DNA of 48,746 bases, from NCBI GenBank assembly GCA_028688815.1, contig JAQTXJ010000007.1:1-48746 (forward strand), read 5' to 3'. This DNA is from a bacterium (lineage in GTDB: Bacteria > Hydrothermota > UBA3073 > JACQXS01 > JAQTXJ01). A model generated the notes under the pieces. That model was not told the origin of the DNA. It ran no database searches and saw only the letters and a list, made by a program, of their open reading frames with translations. This document shows positions 31,962 to 40,037 of this stretch, in pieces. The translations under genes and the position numbers were made by a program. How positions within the stretch are numbered: the first letter of the stretch is position 1; every line of letters begins with the position of its first letter.

Positions 31962-32681
31962 TTACTTCTTATCGTAAATCGAAGGAAAATAAGACGAGGG
32001 CGCTAAACCTTTCTGGGTTTCTTTATCTAATTGTCCGTAATAAATGTCCATTAAACTTTTGGGCTTATATTCTCCTAGTATCACGCTTATTAATCTTTCT
32101 GTCCGCTCCAAATTTGCTTCAGGCCTATTTAAAATATTAAAGTTTTGGGGTGCAATTATCATAGCAACAATAGACAGGTATTCTCTTTCGGTTAACTGAT
32201 TTATTGGTTTATTATAATAAACATTTGCTGCGTTATCAAAACCAATAACCAGCTTACCATTTACATTTCCTAGATAAACATTATTAATAAATAACCGGAG
32301 CTGGTCGTTTTTTGAAACCAAAGAATTCAATGCAAATACTGCTATTAAAGTCTGTTTGAGTTTGGCGAAACCGGGTTTGAAATGACTAAAATAGTATATT
32401 TTTACAAGTCCCTGGGTAATCGTTGTTATTCCTGCCCCGGGAGTTTTCAAATCCATACCGTTATGTTTGTAAAAATTAGGGTCTTCAATTGTTAATAACG
32501 CATCTATCTGCCATTGATTTAAGTCGCTTAGTTTCAAAGTCATATTATCCGAATTTAATGCTTTTTTTATTATCTTAGGTGTGTCAATTCGGGCTTTTAT
32601 TACTACGATTGTACAATAACTCAAAATTAGTGCTACAATTAATATTATTACCAAAAAAGTAGTTTTTAAAAATCTTTTCAT
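31962..32681 (-). CDS. Monofunctional GT51-like transglycosylase
   Basis: The 239-residue protein has one N-terminal membrane anchor (residues 7-30) and a GT51 peptidoglycan glycosyltransferase fold. It shows motif I IEDPNFYKHNGMD with the catalytic Glu (about residue 67), TTITQGLVK, and FINNVYLGN. It should polymerise lipid II at the outer face of the inner membrane. In motif III, where RKxxE is usual, the sequence reads KLKQTLIA, so the second acidic residue appears to be Gln; activity may be altered. No transpeptidase domain is present. It ends in an AT-rich repeat spacer before serS. Confidence 0.8.
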   Translation of the reverse strand: MKRFLKTTFLVIILIVALILSYCTIVVIKARIDTPKIIKKALNSDNMTLKLSDLNQWQIDALLTIEDPNFYKHNGMDLKTPGAGITTITQGLVKIYYFSHFKPGFAKLKQTLIAVFALNSLVSKNDQLRLFINNVYLGNVNGKLVIGFDNAANVYYNKPINQLTEREYLSIVAMIIAPQNFNILNRPEANLERTERLISVILGEYKPKSLMDIYYGQLDKETQKGLAPSSYFPSIYDKK

Positions 32682-32715
32682 TTCTTTAATATTTAATTTT
32701 TGATTTTTAATTTTT

Positions 32716-33159
32716 CTACCGTATTCCCTTCACCCTATCCCCTACTTTCACATTATGTCTTCTAAACCACCCCTGGTTTACTTCTATGGCATATTTAACG
32801 GGTATTATGGACATATGAAAACTTACAGTATCAAGAGGCGCCATATCTTCTATCTGGACTATTTTTTTGTTTTCTGTAATAAAAGCAATAGATAAAGGGA
32901 TATACGTGTTTTTCATCCAGAAAGAGTGATAATCTGGTTCCTTAAAAACAAAAAGCATTCCCTTGTTTTCCTGCATTTTTTTGCGATACATAAGTCCACG
33001 TGCCATTGTAGCAGGTGTATTTACTATTTCTACCTGTAACCCGGAATTTCCTACCTTTATTTTATGCAATTGAGTGTTTTTGAAACCAAATCCCCAGAAA
33101 AGTCCGGCAACTACTATAACCAAACCCGCCATTTTTAATTTTTTAGAATCCATACTCAT
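32716..33159 (-). CDS. DUF192 family exported protein
   Basis: This 147-residue protein has an N-terminal membrane segment (residues 9-25) and a complete DUF192 domain: VEIVNTPATMARGLMYRKKM, GMLFVFKEPDYHSFWMKNTYIPLSIAFI, and IPVKYAIEVNQGWF. DUF192 proteins are small beta-barrel proteins, often with an exported N-terminus, whose function is not settled. Two ATGs (MSM) are possible starts, with a difference of two residues. It lies 34 bases before the transglycosylase gene on the same strand. Confidence 0.88.
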   Translation of the reverse strand: MSMDSKKLKMAGLVIVVAGLFWGFGFKNTQLHKIKVGNSGLQVEIVNTPATMARGLMYRKKMQENKGMLFVFKEPDYHSFWMKNTYIPLSIAFITENKKIVQIEDMAPLDTVSFHMSIIPVKYAIEVNQGWFRRHNVKVGDRVKGIR

Positions 33160-33520
33160 ATTTTGATGGTATATTAATTTGCTATAATGTCAATAAATTA
33201 TCCCCATTCTTCTTTTCCTTTCTCTTCTCTGTGCTCTCCTTTTTCTCTCTGTGCTATCTATAGTTTTTGTTTTATTTTTTTCCTGTTATTTTTAACTTTC
33301 TACTGCTTTTATATCCTGTTAATCCTGTTTAGAAGCTCTTTGCTTGTTTAGAGCTTCTTATCCAGCTCTGCTGGGCTAAATTTTCTTATTCTAATTTTCT
33401 TTTCTCTGTGTACTCTGTGGTTAGATTTTTCTGTTCTCTGCGGTGAAGAATTTTTATCTGTTTTTCTGTTACAATTAGTTACAATCTATCTCTACTTGTT
33501 ACCATTTATTACTATCCCCA
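33160..33520. other. Repeat-filled spacer
   Basis: Word-like DNA (CTCTGTGCTCTCC, TCCTGTTAATCCTG, GTGTACTCTGTGG, TTCTCTGCGGTGAAG), one composite hairpin (33331-33376) and a run of TTACAATTAGTTACAAT words at 33470-33520. A TTGACA lies at 33193-33188 on the minus strand without a clear -10. Confidence 0.65.
33331..33376 (+). repeat. Composite hairpin repeat (AGAAGCTCT arm)
   Basis: AGAAGCTCT...AGAGCTTCT (perfect nine-base arms, 10-base loop) followed by TATCCAGCtctGCTGGGC. Confidence 0.88.
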
Positions 33521-34660
33521 CTAATACATATCAAACCTGACCAATCTCCCATCCAGCGGACCATTCATCAGCGGCTTTTTCCATCGAGGCTTTAATCCGA
33601 TTTTCGAAATCAATTCCCTGTCCCCAAAATAAATATATGCTTCCGCCCCTTTACATTTCTGCTTTAAGAAATCTCCTAAGTCTTTATACAACTCCGCAAC
33701 TTCATCCTTTTCGCCTGTACGAATTCCATAAGGCGGGTTACATACTATGATAAAATTTTCCAGACTTTTAATATTCTTAAAACTCAATATGCTAATCTTT
33801 ATCTTATCGCTGCACGGTAAATTACGAATATTGTTTCTTGTGTATTTTATTGCCTGTCCGGAAATATCACACCCCGAAATCATTCCATCCGGCAGTTCAC
33901 GGGAGTTTGATTTCGCCTCATTTTTTACCCCTTCCCATATATTCTTATCGAAATCCGGCAATAATTCAAATCCAAACCGTTTCCTGAAAATTCCCGCAGG
34001 AACTCTGCAGTAGTTTATCAATGCTTCGCTAATCAGTGTTCCCGACCCGCACATTATATCATAAATAGGTTTTGAACCATCCCATCCCGTAAACTTAATG
34101 ATTGCCGCCGCCAATGTTTCCTGCATAGGGGCTTCAACGGCTTCTTTTCGATATCCCCTGCGATGTAACGACCCGCCTGAGGTGTCAAAGTTTATGGTTG
34201 CCCTGTTATTTTCAATATGCAGGTTCAACCAGACGTCAGGTTTCTCAGTATCAATATTCGGTCTTTTATCAAATTTCTCTCTGAAATAATCTGCAATCGC
34301 ATCTTTCAGACAAAGCGCCGCATAATGGGAATGCCCAATTTTACTGTTGGATACGTTCGCAAATATTGCAAACGTATTATCTACACTTAAAAACTCGCTC
34401 CATTCTATTGTCTTTGCTTTTCTATAAAGATATGGAGTATTATGGCATAAAAAAGATGTCAATGGAGCTAAAACTCTCGTAACAAGTTGGGACATATAAT
34501 TTATCTTATATAAGGTAGCTTTGTCCGCCCCGAAATAAATTCCCCTGTAAGCAGGTACAATGTCTTTTGCGCCAAAATCTGACAGTTCTTTAATAGCCAG
34601 TTCCTCTATTCCTGTGGAGATTTGAGCAAAAAACCTATTTGTTGTCTGGTATTCAAGCAT
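33521..34660 (-). CDS. THUMP-domain class I RNA methyltransferase (RlmL/Trm14 group)
   Basis: The 379-residue enzyme has an N-terminal ferredoxin-like plus THUMP region (about residues 1-160), which binds RNA. A Rossmann methyltransferase domain follows with YDIMCGSGTLISEALIN (SAM loop, about 190-206) and IIVCNPPYGIRTGE (about 305-318, the NPPY motif of N2-guanine methylases). The architecture matches YpsC/RlmL-type 23S rRNA or tRNA m2G methyltransferases, and which site it modifies cannot be read. The upstream DUF1858 gene ends 17 bases before the start, so they are co-transcribed. Confidence 0.9.
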   Translation of the reverse strand: MLEYQTTNRFFAQISTGIEELAIKELSDFGAKDIVPAYRGIYFGADKATLYKINYMSQLVTRVLAPLTSFLCHNTPYLYRKAKTIEWSEFLSVDNTFAIFANVSNSKIGHSHYAALCLKDAIADYFREKFDKRPNIDTEKPDVWLNLHIENNRATINFDTSGGSLHRRGYRKEAVEAPMQETLAAAIIKFTGWDGSKPIYDIMCGSGTLISEALINYCRVPAGIFRKRFGFELLPDFDKNIWEGVKNEAKSNSRELPDGMISGCDISGQAIKYTRNNIRNLPCSDKIKISILSFKNIKSLENFIIVCNPPYGIRTGEKDEVAELYKDLGDFLKQKCKGAEAYIYFGDRELISKIGLKPRWKKPLMNGPLDGRLVRFDMY

Positions 34661-34677
34661 AATTTTGTTGGAAAAAA

Positions 34678-34890
34678 CTAATCCGGAAGTTCTCTCGAGA
34701 TAACACTATTCAAGCTGGTAAGTAATTTATCGAGGTCGATGTTATACTTCTTTGCAATTTCTTCAATCGTTCCCCATAAAGGTTCACCGTCTACCATACA
34801 GGGAATTTTATAATCTATAAATACGTCTACGGTATCAACGGAAATGTCCAGCACTTCCTCAATACTCATATCTTTGGTTATTTCATCCAT
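34678..34890 (-). CDS. DUF1858 domain protein
   Basis: This 70-residue protein is a bare DUF1858 domain: ITKDMSIEEVLDISVDTVDVF, a single Cys in YKIPCMVDGEPLWGTIEEIAKKYNID. DUF1858 proteins are often found near redox or hybrid-cluster genes; here the partner is an RNA methyltransferase gene. The ATG at 34890 is four bases downstream of the expected transcription start, without an SD. The function is unknown. Confidence 0.85.
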   Translation of the reverse strand: MDEITKDMSIEEVLDISVDTVDVFIDYKIPCMVDGEPLWGTIEEIAKKYNIDLDKLLTSLNSVISRELPD

Positions 34891-34900
34891 AAGTTTGCAT

Positions 34901-34928
34901 AAATTAACAAGATAATTTAACTCGTCAA
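34901..34928 (-). promoter_or_regulatory. Promoter of DUF1858-methyltransferase unit, near-leaderless
   Basis: TTGACG (34928-34923), 16 bases, TAATTT (34906-34901). The expected +1 is near 34894, four bases before the ATG. Confidence 0.6.
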
Positions 34929-35150
34929 TCTTTTTTCGTAAGAGTTGTTAATTCTTTTTTTAAATTACCCCGCCCTTTAGAGCGGGGGTATAAAACAATC
35001 TCCTACCTGTGCTAGTCTTTCGGGCTTTAGCGCATAAGTAGTATAATTTTCTGTTATTTGCGTCCATTCGCGGATAAATCTTTTCGTTCTTTGTTCGTTT
35101 TTTGTCCCTAAAATTTTTCTGTTTTTTCTTTAGTCCGTATAAATCCGTTT

Positions 35151-35253
35151 ACAAACTCTTGGGGAACAACCCTTAGAGTTTGTTATCCAGTACGAAGCCC
35201 TTGGAACTTTAGCTCTTAGGGATTCGTATCCAGCCCTCTGGGCTCAGCTGGGG
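35151..35253 (+). repeat. Two chained composite hairpin repeats
   Basis: The first is ACAAACTCT...AGAGTTTGT (perfect) with TATCCAG. The second begins six bases on as GAAGCCCTT...TTAGGGATT with CGTATCCAGC and a GGGCTCAGCTGGGG tail. One element appears to have landed in the tail of the other. Confidence 0.82.
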
Positions 35254-35414
35254 TCTTTTATCCGTGGCTATAATGTATTTCGTTTCTTTATTTTCAATCC
35301 TGTTAATCCCGTCTAAATTTTCTGTATTGTATTCTGTTCTCTTTTTAATCTTATGAAAATCTGTGTAATCTTGTGGTTAATCTTTTTCTTAAGTTGTCTG
35401 TTACAAAATATTCC

Positions 35415-35443
35415 TTGACATTTCACCCTGAAATAATTAAAAC
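35415..35443 (+). promoter_or_regulatory. Promoter of the nucleotidyltransferase gene
   Basis: TTGACA (35415-35420), 17 bases, TAAAAC (35438-35443). The expected +1 is near 35450, downstream of the TTG used as start in the ORF track, so the ATG at 35468 must be the start. Confidence 0.65.
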
Positions 35444-35467
35444 TTGAAAGAATTAACGGCAATAAGA

Positions 35468-36223
35468 ATGAACGAAAGCAGGGAAATTACAGGCGTAGTT
35501 TTGGCAGCAGGACAAAGCACAAGAATGTCCGCCGCAGGTATAAAACAGAGCAAACTTGCTCTTGAACTTGCAGGAAAACCGGTAATAAAATACGTAACCG
35601 ATACGCTAATTAAAAGCGGGATAAAAAGAAATATCATAATTGTCGGATACCAGGCAGATGAAATAAAACAGGTATTGGGAAACGGATTTGAGTTTGTTAT
35701 TCAAAAAGAAAGGTTAGGAACAGGCCACGCCTTGATGCAAGTCAGGGATTACTTAAAAAATTATACCGGTGATTTATTTGTTGTAGTTGGCGATAGTCCT
35801 TTTCTGACGACTGAAGTCATAAATACTCTGGTAAATAAACACCGCTTAAGCGGAGCAGCGGCTACTATACTTACTGCCTGTTATGATAAACCACCTGATT
35901 ATGGTCGTATTATTCGTGATAAAAACGGTAAGCTGGTCAAAGTCGTTGAAGTTAAAGATGCGAGTAAAGATGAATTGGCGATTAAAGAAGTGCACACATC
36001 CCATTATTGTTTCCGTGCAGAGGTGGTTTTGCCATTACTTTCGGAAATCAAAAACAATAATGCAAAAAAAGAATACTATCTAACGGACATCATAGAAATA
36101 CTCCTTAAACATAACCATTTAGTTGAGACAGTTCGTGCAGACGACCCTGTTGTAGGTATGGCAATCAACACAATGGAAGATTTCGTAGAAGCAGAGAAGG
36201 CGATGAAGCGGTTTACTTCATAA
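35468..36223 (+). CDS. GlmU-N-like sugar-phosphate nucleotidyltransferase
   Basis: The 251-residue enzyme starts at the ATG at 35468 (MNESREITGVVLAAG). It has the NTP-transferase signature VVLAAGQSTRM (about residues 9-19), GTGHALMQ (about 88), the metal Asp in VVVGDSPFL (about 112), GRIIRDKNGKL (about 150) and NNAKKEYYLTDIIEIL (about 205), all as in the GlmU uridylyltransferase domain. The left-handed beta-helix acetyltransferase half of GlmU is absent. It probably makes a UDP- (or similar) sugar. With the GHMP kinase gene 547 bases downstream it could turn a free hexose into a nucleotide sugar, which is an inference. Confidence 0.88.
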   Translation: MNESREITGVVLAAGQSTRMSAAGIKQSKLALELAGKPVIKYVTDTLIKSGIKRNIIIVGYQADEIKQVLGNGFEFVIQKERLGTGHALMQVRDYLKNYTGDLFVVVGDSPFLTTEVINTLVNKHRLSGAAATILTACYDKPPDYGRIIRDKNGKLVKVVEVKDASKDELAIKEVHTSHYCFRAEVVLPLLSEIKNNNAKKEYYLTDIIEILLKHNHLVETVRADDPVVGMAINTMEDFVEAEKAMKRFTS

Positions 36224-36310
36224 GTTTAAACACCGCAACATCCACAATAACTAAGAAAATAGTTTTGATGAGATAAACGAAAGCAACTTGCAGGATATCC
36301 AGCTATTTTT

Positions 36311-36345
36311 GTCATTCTGAATCCGCCTGAGGCGTAGAAGAATCT
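36311..36345 (+). repeat. GTCATTCTGA dispersed repeat, copy 5, with nested CCGCCTGAGGCG
   Basis: GTCATTCTGA is interrupted by ATCCGCCTGAGGCG before GTAGAAGAATC. The insert is the same small palindrome seen at 47588 and 48087. Confidence 0.72.
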
Positions 36346-36535
36346 ATTTTTTTCTCCTCAAGGTTAAAATGACACAAACAGTCTTTTTTACAATTTTTTC
36401 TATACTATCTTCTCTGTGCCGTCTTATGTGAAACTTTTTTTTAGTATAGTTTCTATCTCTTTCTGAGATTTGTTAATCCGTTTAACTTTGAATTTTCTTT
36501 TTTTATTTGCGTTTATCTGTGTCCATCTACGGTAG

Positions 36536-36636
36536 AAAGCCCTTGGAGCTTTAGCAATTACTTACAAGCCCTTATGCTAATTAGGGATTGTTGTCCGGAA
36601 TCTTTTACCGGAGGGATTTCTATCCAGCTCCGCGGG
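36536..36636 (+). repeat. Composite hairpin repeat, long form
   Basis: AAAGCCCTT...AGGGATTT outer stem. The interior contains CCCTTATGCTAATTAGGGATTG and TCCGGAATCTTTTACCGG, also present at 14252 and 23521. Tail TATCCAGCtccgcGGGGG. Confidence 0.82.
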
Positions 36637-36770
36637 GGTAAAATTAGTTTCTTTCCCTGTGTTCTCTGTGGTTAATAATTTCAGTAAACTATTTTTAAAA
36701 AGTTTGACAAATAAGACTTATTCTCATAACTGTATTTATTATTACTTAAATAATCAAATTTTAATATTTA

Positions 36771-37868
36771 ATGACTAATTTAGTCGTATCGGCGCCTGCC
36801 AGAATCTGTTTATTCGGCGAACATCAGGATTATTTAGGACTCCCCGTTATCCCTGCAGCAATTGATTTGCGTATTACAACAAAAGGAACGCCCCGAACCG
36901 ATAAAATCTTTAACATTCAACTACCTGACATATCAAGCAAAGAAGAATTCTCTATTTATGGTGAGCATGGTCGAACCATTGACGGAAAAATTCCTTACAT
37001 ATCGGAACGGGATTACCTGCGCAGCGGCGTTAACGTTGTCAGGCGTGAAGGCGCAAAACTTGACCACGGCTACGATTGCGAAATTCGCAGTAAAATTCCC
37101 ATAAATGCCGGCGCTTCAAGCTCATCCGCAATGTGTGTCGCCTGGATAAAGTTTCTTTTATGTGCTTCAGAACATAAATACAAAGACGACCCGGAAAAAA
37201 TTGCATATTTAGCATACCTTTCCGAAGTTGAAGAATTTGGCGAACCCGGTGGTATGATGGACCAGTGCTCATCCGCAATGGGATCTATAATATTCGTTGA
37301 TTTTAAACCCGAATTCAAGATAACAAGACTAACCGCTAAACTGGGGACTTTCGTTTTAGGAGATTCCCTTCAGGCAAAAGATACTACAAAAACTTTATCC
37401 CGCGTTAAAAAAGGCACATTAAGAGCAGTAGATACGATAAGAAAACAAAAACCGGATTTTAATCTTAAAACAATTACTCTTGGCGAAATAAAGTCAATAC
37501 TTACAATTCTTGATAAAGAAGAACAACTTTTAATTGAAGGAGGAATTACTACCCGTGACATTACAAGAGAAGCAAAGAGTCTCTTTTTGTCAGACAAAAT
37601 GACTGATAAAAAAATGGGCGACTTGTTAAATGCTCACCAGGCAGTATTAAGAGATAAAATCTTTGTTTCTACACCCAAATTGGATAAAATGATAGACGCA
37701 TCTATTAAAGCCGGCGCATTAGGTGGAAAATTGACCGGTTCCGGTGAGGGCGGTTGTATGTTTGCGTACGCGCCTTCAAATCCGGAATTAGTGGCAGAGG
37801 CAATAGAAAAAGCAGGTGGAAGATCATATATTATAAATGTAGCTGAAGGAGTTAAAAGTGAAAATTAA
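36771..37868 (+). CDS. Galactokinase-like GHMP kinase
   Basis: The 365-residue kinase has all three GHMP motifs: ICLFGEHQDYLGLPVIPAAID (galactokinase-type substrate signature, residues 12-32), AGASSSSAMCVAWI (ATP loop, about 113-126) and GGKLTGSGEGGCMFAY (about 323-338). It phosphorylates a hexose or hexosamine at C1, as GalK does, but the Gln in GEHQDY and the overall divergence leave the sugar open. Context (Na+ symporter downstream, nucleotidyltransferase upstream) supports sugar salvage. No SD; the start is the first ATG after a TTGACA promoter. Confidence 0.85.
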   Translation: MTNLVVSAPARICLFGEHQDYLGLPVIPAAIDLRITTKGTPRTDKIFNIQLPDISSKEEFSIYGEHGRTIDGKIPYISERDYLRSGVNVVRREGAKLDHGYDCEIRSKIPINAGASSSSAMCVAWIKFLLCASEHKYKDDPEKIAYLAYLSEVEEFGEPGGMMDQCSSAMGSIIFVDFKPEFKITRLTAKLGTFVLGDSLQAKDTTKTLSRVKKGTLRAVDTIRKQKPDFNLKTITLGEIKSILTILDKEEQLLIEGGITTRDITREAKSLFLSDKMTDKKMGDLLNAHQAVLRDKIFVSTPKLDKMIDASIKAGALGGKLTGSGEGGCMFAYAPSNPELVAEAIEKAGGRSYIINVAEGVKSEN

Positions 37869-38159
37869 AAAAAGATTTTCACCGCAGAGACGCAAAGAAC
37901 GCAAAGAACAGAAAATAAAATTAAACCACAGAGAACACTGAGAAAAAAGAGAATTTAGAGTTAACGAAAAAAAGATAACAGATATGGAGAGAAGAAAGAA
38001 AGAGGGCACAGAGAATTCCGCCAGTTTTGCTGGAAATTTAGATTTTGGTTACATTCTCTTTTTGCCCATTGGGCAAATTAGAGAATGTTATCCAGCTTTG
38101 CTGGGCATTTGAACTTTTATTTATTAATAATTGTATAAAACTTAGAAAAGGGAGGAAAA
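37869..38159. other. Spacer with reverse-oriented word DNA and composite hairpin
   Basis: TTCACCGCAGAGACGC and AACCACAGAGAACACTGAG words (37876-37945) are the reverse complement of the TCTCTGCGGTGAA words elsewhere. A composite hairpin follows at 38051-38106, then a GGGAGG site for the symporter gene. Confidence 0.7.
38051..38106 (+). repeat. Composite hairpin repeat (ACATTCTCT arm)
   Basis: ACATTCTCT...AGAGAATGT (perfect nine-base arms) with an inner TTTGCCCattGGGCAAA hairpin, followed by TATCCAGCtttGCTGGGC. It lies 53 bases before the symporter ATG and may be in its leader. Confidence 0.88.
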
Positions 38160-39956
38160 ATGGTACACTTAGCACCTATTGATTGGGTAATTATTATAGC
38201 GTATTTTGCGATTTCGTTGTATGTAGGAGTAATTCATACTCGAATAGCAGGCAAGAGCTTAAAAGATTTCTTCATATCTTCAAACTCTCTTCCTTGGTGG
38301 GCATTGGGAATATCAATGGTCGCAACAACCTTTTCTACGGATACTCCCAATCTTGTTACGGATATAGTCCGGCAAAACGGAGTTTCAGGGAACTGGGTCT
38401 GGTGGGCTTTCTTGCTGACGGGAATGTTAACTGTATTCTTTTATGCAAGATTATGGCGTCGCGCAGGCCTTTTAACCGATATGGAATTTTACGAACTCAG
38501 GTATAGCGGAAAACCTGCATCTTTCTTAAGAGGATTCAGGTCAATATATCTCGGGCTCTTTTTTAATGTTATGATTATGGCTACCGTTACGCTTGCAGCC
38601 ACAAAAATCGGACTGGTGCTTTTTGGATGGAGCAAGGTAACCGTTATATTAGTTTGTTGTTCCATTACTGTTCTTTATTCAATGCTTTCAGGGATGTGGG
38701 GAGTCGTAGTGACTGACGTAATTCAATTTTGTTTGGCTATGACGGGTTCAATAGCGGCGGCTTATTTTGCGCTTCATCGTCCCGAAGTAGGTGGATTATC
38801 CGGAATGATGGCAAAAATTGATATGAGTAAACTTTCTATGTTGCCGGATTTCTCAAACTGGAGTGTTATGTTACCAATATTTATTGTTCCATTGGCAATT
38901 CAATGGTGGTCAACATGGTACCCCGGCGCAGAACCCGGCGGTGGTGGTTATATTGCCCAACGAATGCTGGCATCAAAAGACGAAAAACAATCTTTGTCAG
39001 CCGTATTGTTATTTAATATAGCGCATTATGCTTTGCGCTCCTGGCCATGGATTATAGTTGCCCTTTGCTCAATACTTGTTTTCCCTGATTTAAGAACTGC
39101 ATTAACTCCGGAACAGATATCTATAATGGGAGGCGTTGAAAACATAAGACAGGATTTAGGGTATTCCGTGATGCTTAGATTTTTGCCTGCAGGACTCCTT
39201 GGAATTATGGTTGTTTCACTCGCTGCAGCTTATATGTCAACTATATCCACGCATCTTAACTGGGGAGCGTCTTATCTTGTAAACGATACTTATAAAAGAT
39301 TTATGAAACGTAATGCTTCCGAGAAACATTACGTAATGGTATCCAGATGGGTAACTTTAGGATTGATGGTTATTGCAAGTCTTATGTCGCTTCTCCTGGA
39401 AAACGCTTTGCAGGCATTCCAGATACTTTTAACTATTGGCGCGGGTACGGGTTTAGTTTACATACTACGATGGTTCTGGTGGAGAATAAATGCATGGACC
39501 GAAATTACAGCAATGTTCTCGGCTTTTATTGTTTCTATATATATTAAGTTTATCCATACTAAAGTGCTGGGATTCCCACAAATGCCTGACCATATCGCTC
39601 TTTTGGTTACAATCGTAATTACGACAATTGTCTGGTTAATTGCTACTTTTGCGGTTAAGCCGTCTGATGAAGAGAAGAAAAAATTATTGTCATTTTATAA
39701 GTTCATAAAACCTGCAGGACCCGGCTGGAAAATGATAGCAAAAGAGGCTCCCGAAGTGAAACCCGATATGAATATCGGCAACGCTTTTATTGCATGGATG
39801 CTTGGTTGTGTTATGGTATATAGCGCATTATTCGGAACAGGGTTCATACTCTACAGAAGACCTATCGGAGTTCTTTTTTATGTCGTTACAGTACTCTGCG
39901 CTCTGTTGATAGTTCGTATGCGAAGCGGTTTCGGCTGGTCAAAAGAAGTAAAATAA
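38160..39956 (+). CDS. Sodium:solute symporter (SSS family)
   Basis: The 598-residue inner-membrane transporter has about 14 membrane segments. The SSS opening is IDWVIIIAYFAISLYVGVIHTRIAGKSLKDFFISSNSLPWWALGISMVATTFSTDTP, where the last part holds Na+ site residues. A long conserved core follows (GMWGVVVTDVIQF; AAYMSTISTHLNWGASYLVNDTYKRF). It imports a solute with Na+; position beside a galactokinase-like gene suggests a sugar. A GGGAGG site is seven bases before the ATG. The extension after residue 500 with two more membrane segments is seen in Bacteroidota-type relatives. Confidence 0.93.
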   Translation: MVHLAPIDWVIIIAYFAISLYVGVIHTRIAGKSLKDFFISSNSLPWWALGISMVATTFSTDTPNLVTDIVRQNGVSGNWVWWAFLLTGMLTVFFYARLWRRAGLLTDMEFYELRYSGKPASFLRGFRSIYLGLFFNVMIMATVTLAATKIGLVLFGWSKVTVILVCCSITVLYSMLSGMWGVVVTDVIQFCLAMTGSIAAAYFALHRPEVGGLSGMMAKIDMSKLSMLPDFSNWSVMLPIFIVPLAIQWWSTWYPGAEPGGGGYIAQRMLASKDEKQSLSAVLLFNIAHYALRSWPWIIVALCSILVFPDLRTALTPEQISIMGGVENIRQDLGYSVMLRFLPAGLLGIMVVSLAAAYMSTISTHLNWGASYLVNDTYKRFMKRNASEKHYVMVSRWVTLGLMVIASLMSLLLENALQAFQILLTIGAGTGLVYILRWFWWRINAWTEITAMFSAFIVSIYIKFIHTKVLGFPQMPDHIALLVTIVITTIVWLIATFAVKPSDEEKKKLLSFYKFIKPAGPGWKMIAKEAPEVKPDMNIGNAFIAWMLGCVMVYSALFGTGFILYRRPIGVLFYVVTVLCALLIVRMRSGFGWSKEVK

Positions 39957-40037
39957 CTAATATCTATTATACTGTTATATTGGAATAGGGGTATAGAATG
40001 AGAATATTGTTTTTATATAGAAGCATAAGAGTTATTT

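Larger units (their letters stand above)
34891..35467. other. Long repeat-filled spacer between divergent units
   Basis: It holds a TACCCCGC...GCGGGGGTA palindrome (34965-34990), two chained composite hairpins (35151-35253), word-like DNA (GCGTCCATTCGCGG, AATCCTGTTAATCCCGTC, TGTGTAATCTTGTGG) and the two outward promoters. No gene seen. Confidence 0.7.
36224..36770. other. Long repeat-filled spacer
   Basis: GTCATTCTGAATCCGCC repeat (36311-36345), word-like DNA (TTTGCGTTTATCTGTGTCC; CTGTGTTCTCTGTGG), a long composite hairpin (36536-36636), then a promoter (TTGACA 36704-36709, 17 bases, TAACTG 36727-36732) with a 32-base SD-less leader. Confidence 0.7.

Noticed and set aside
34965-34990. TACCCCGC...GCGGGGGTA as a terminator
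   Set aside because: The T run is on the wrong side for either direction and no gene ends there; it is best left as a spacer palindrome.
35444-35467. TTG start of the nucleotidyltransferase (MKELTAIR)
   Set aside because: It lies upstream of the transcription start expected from TTGACA-N17-TAAAAC; the ATG at 35468 is used instead.
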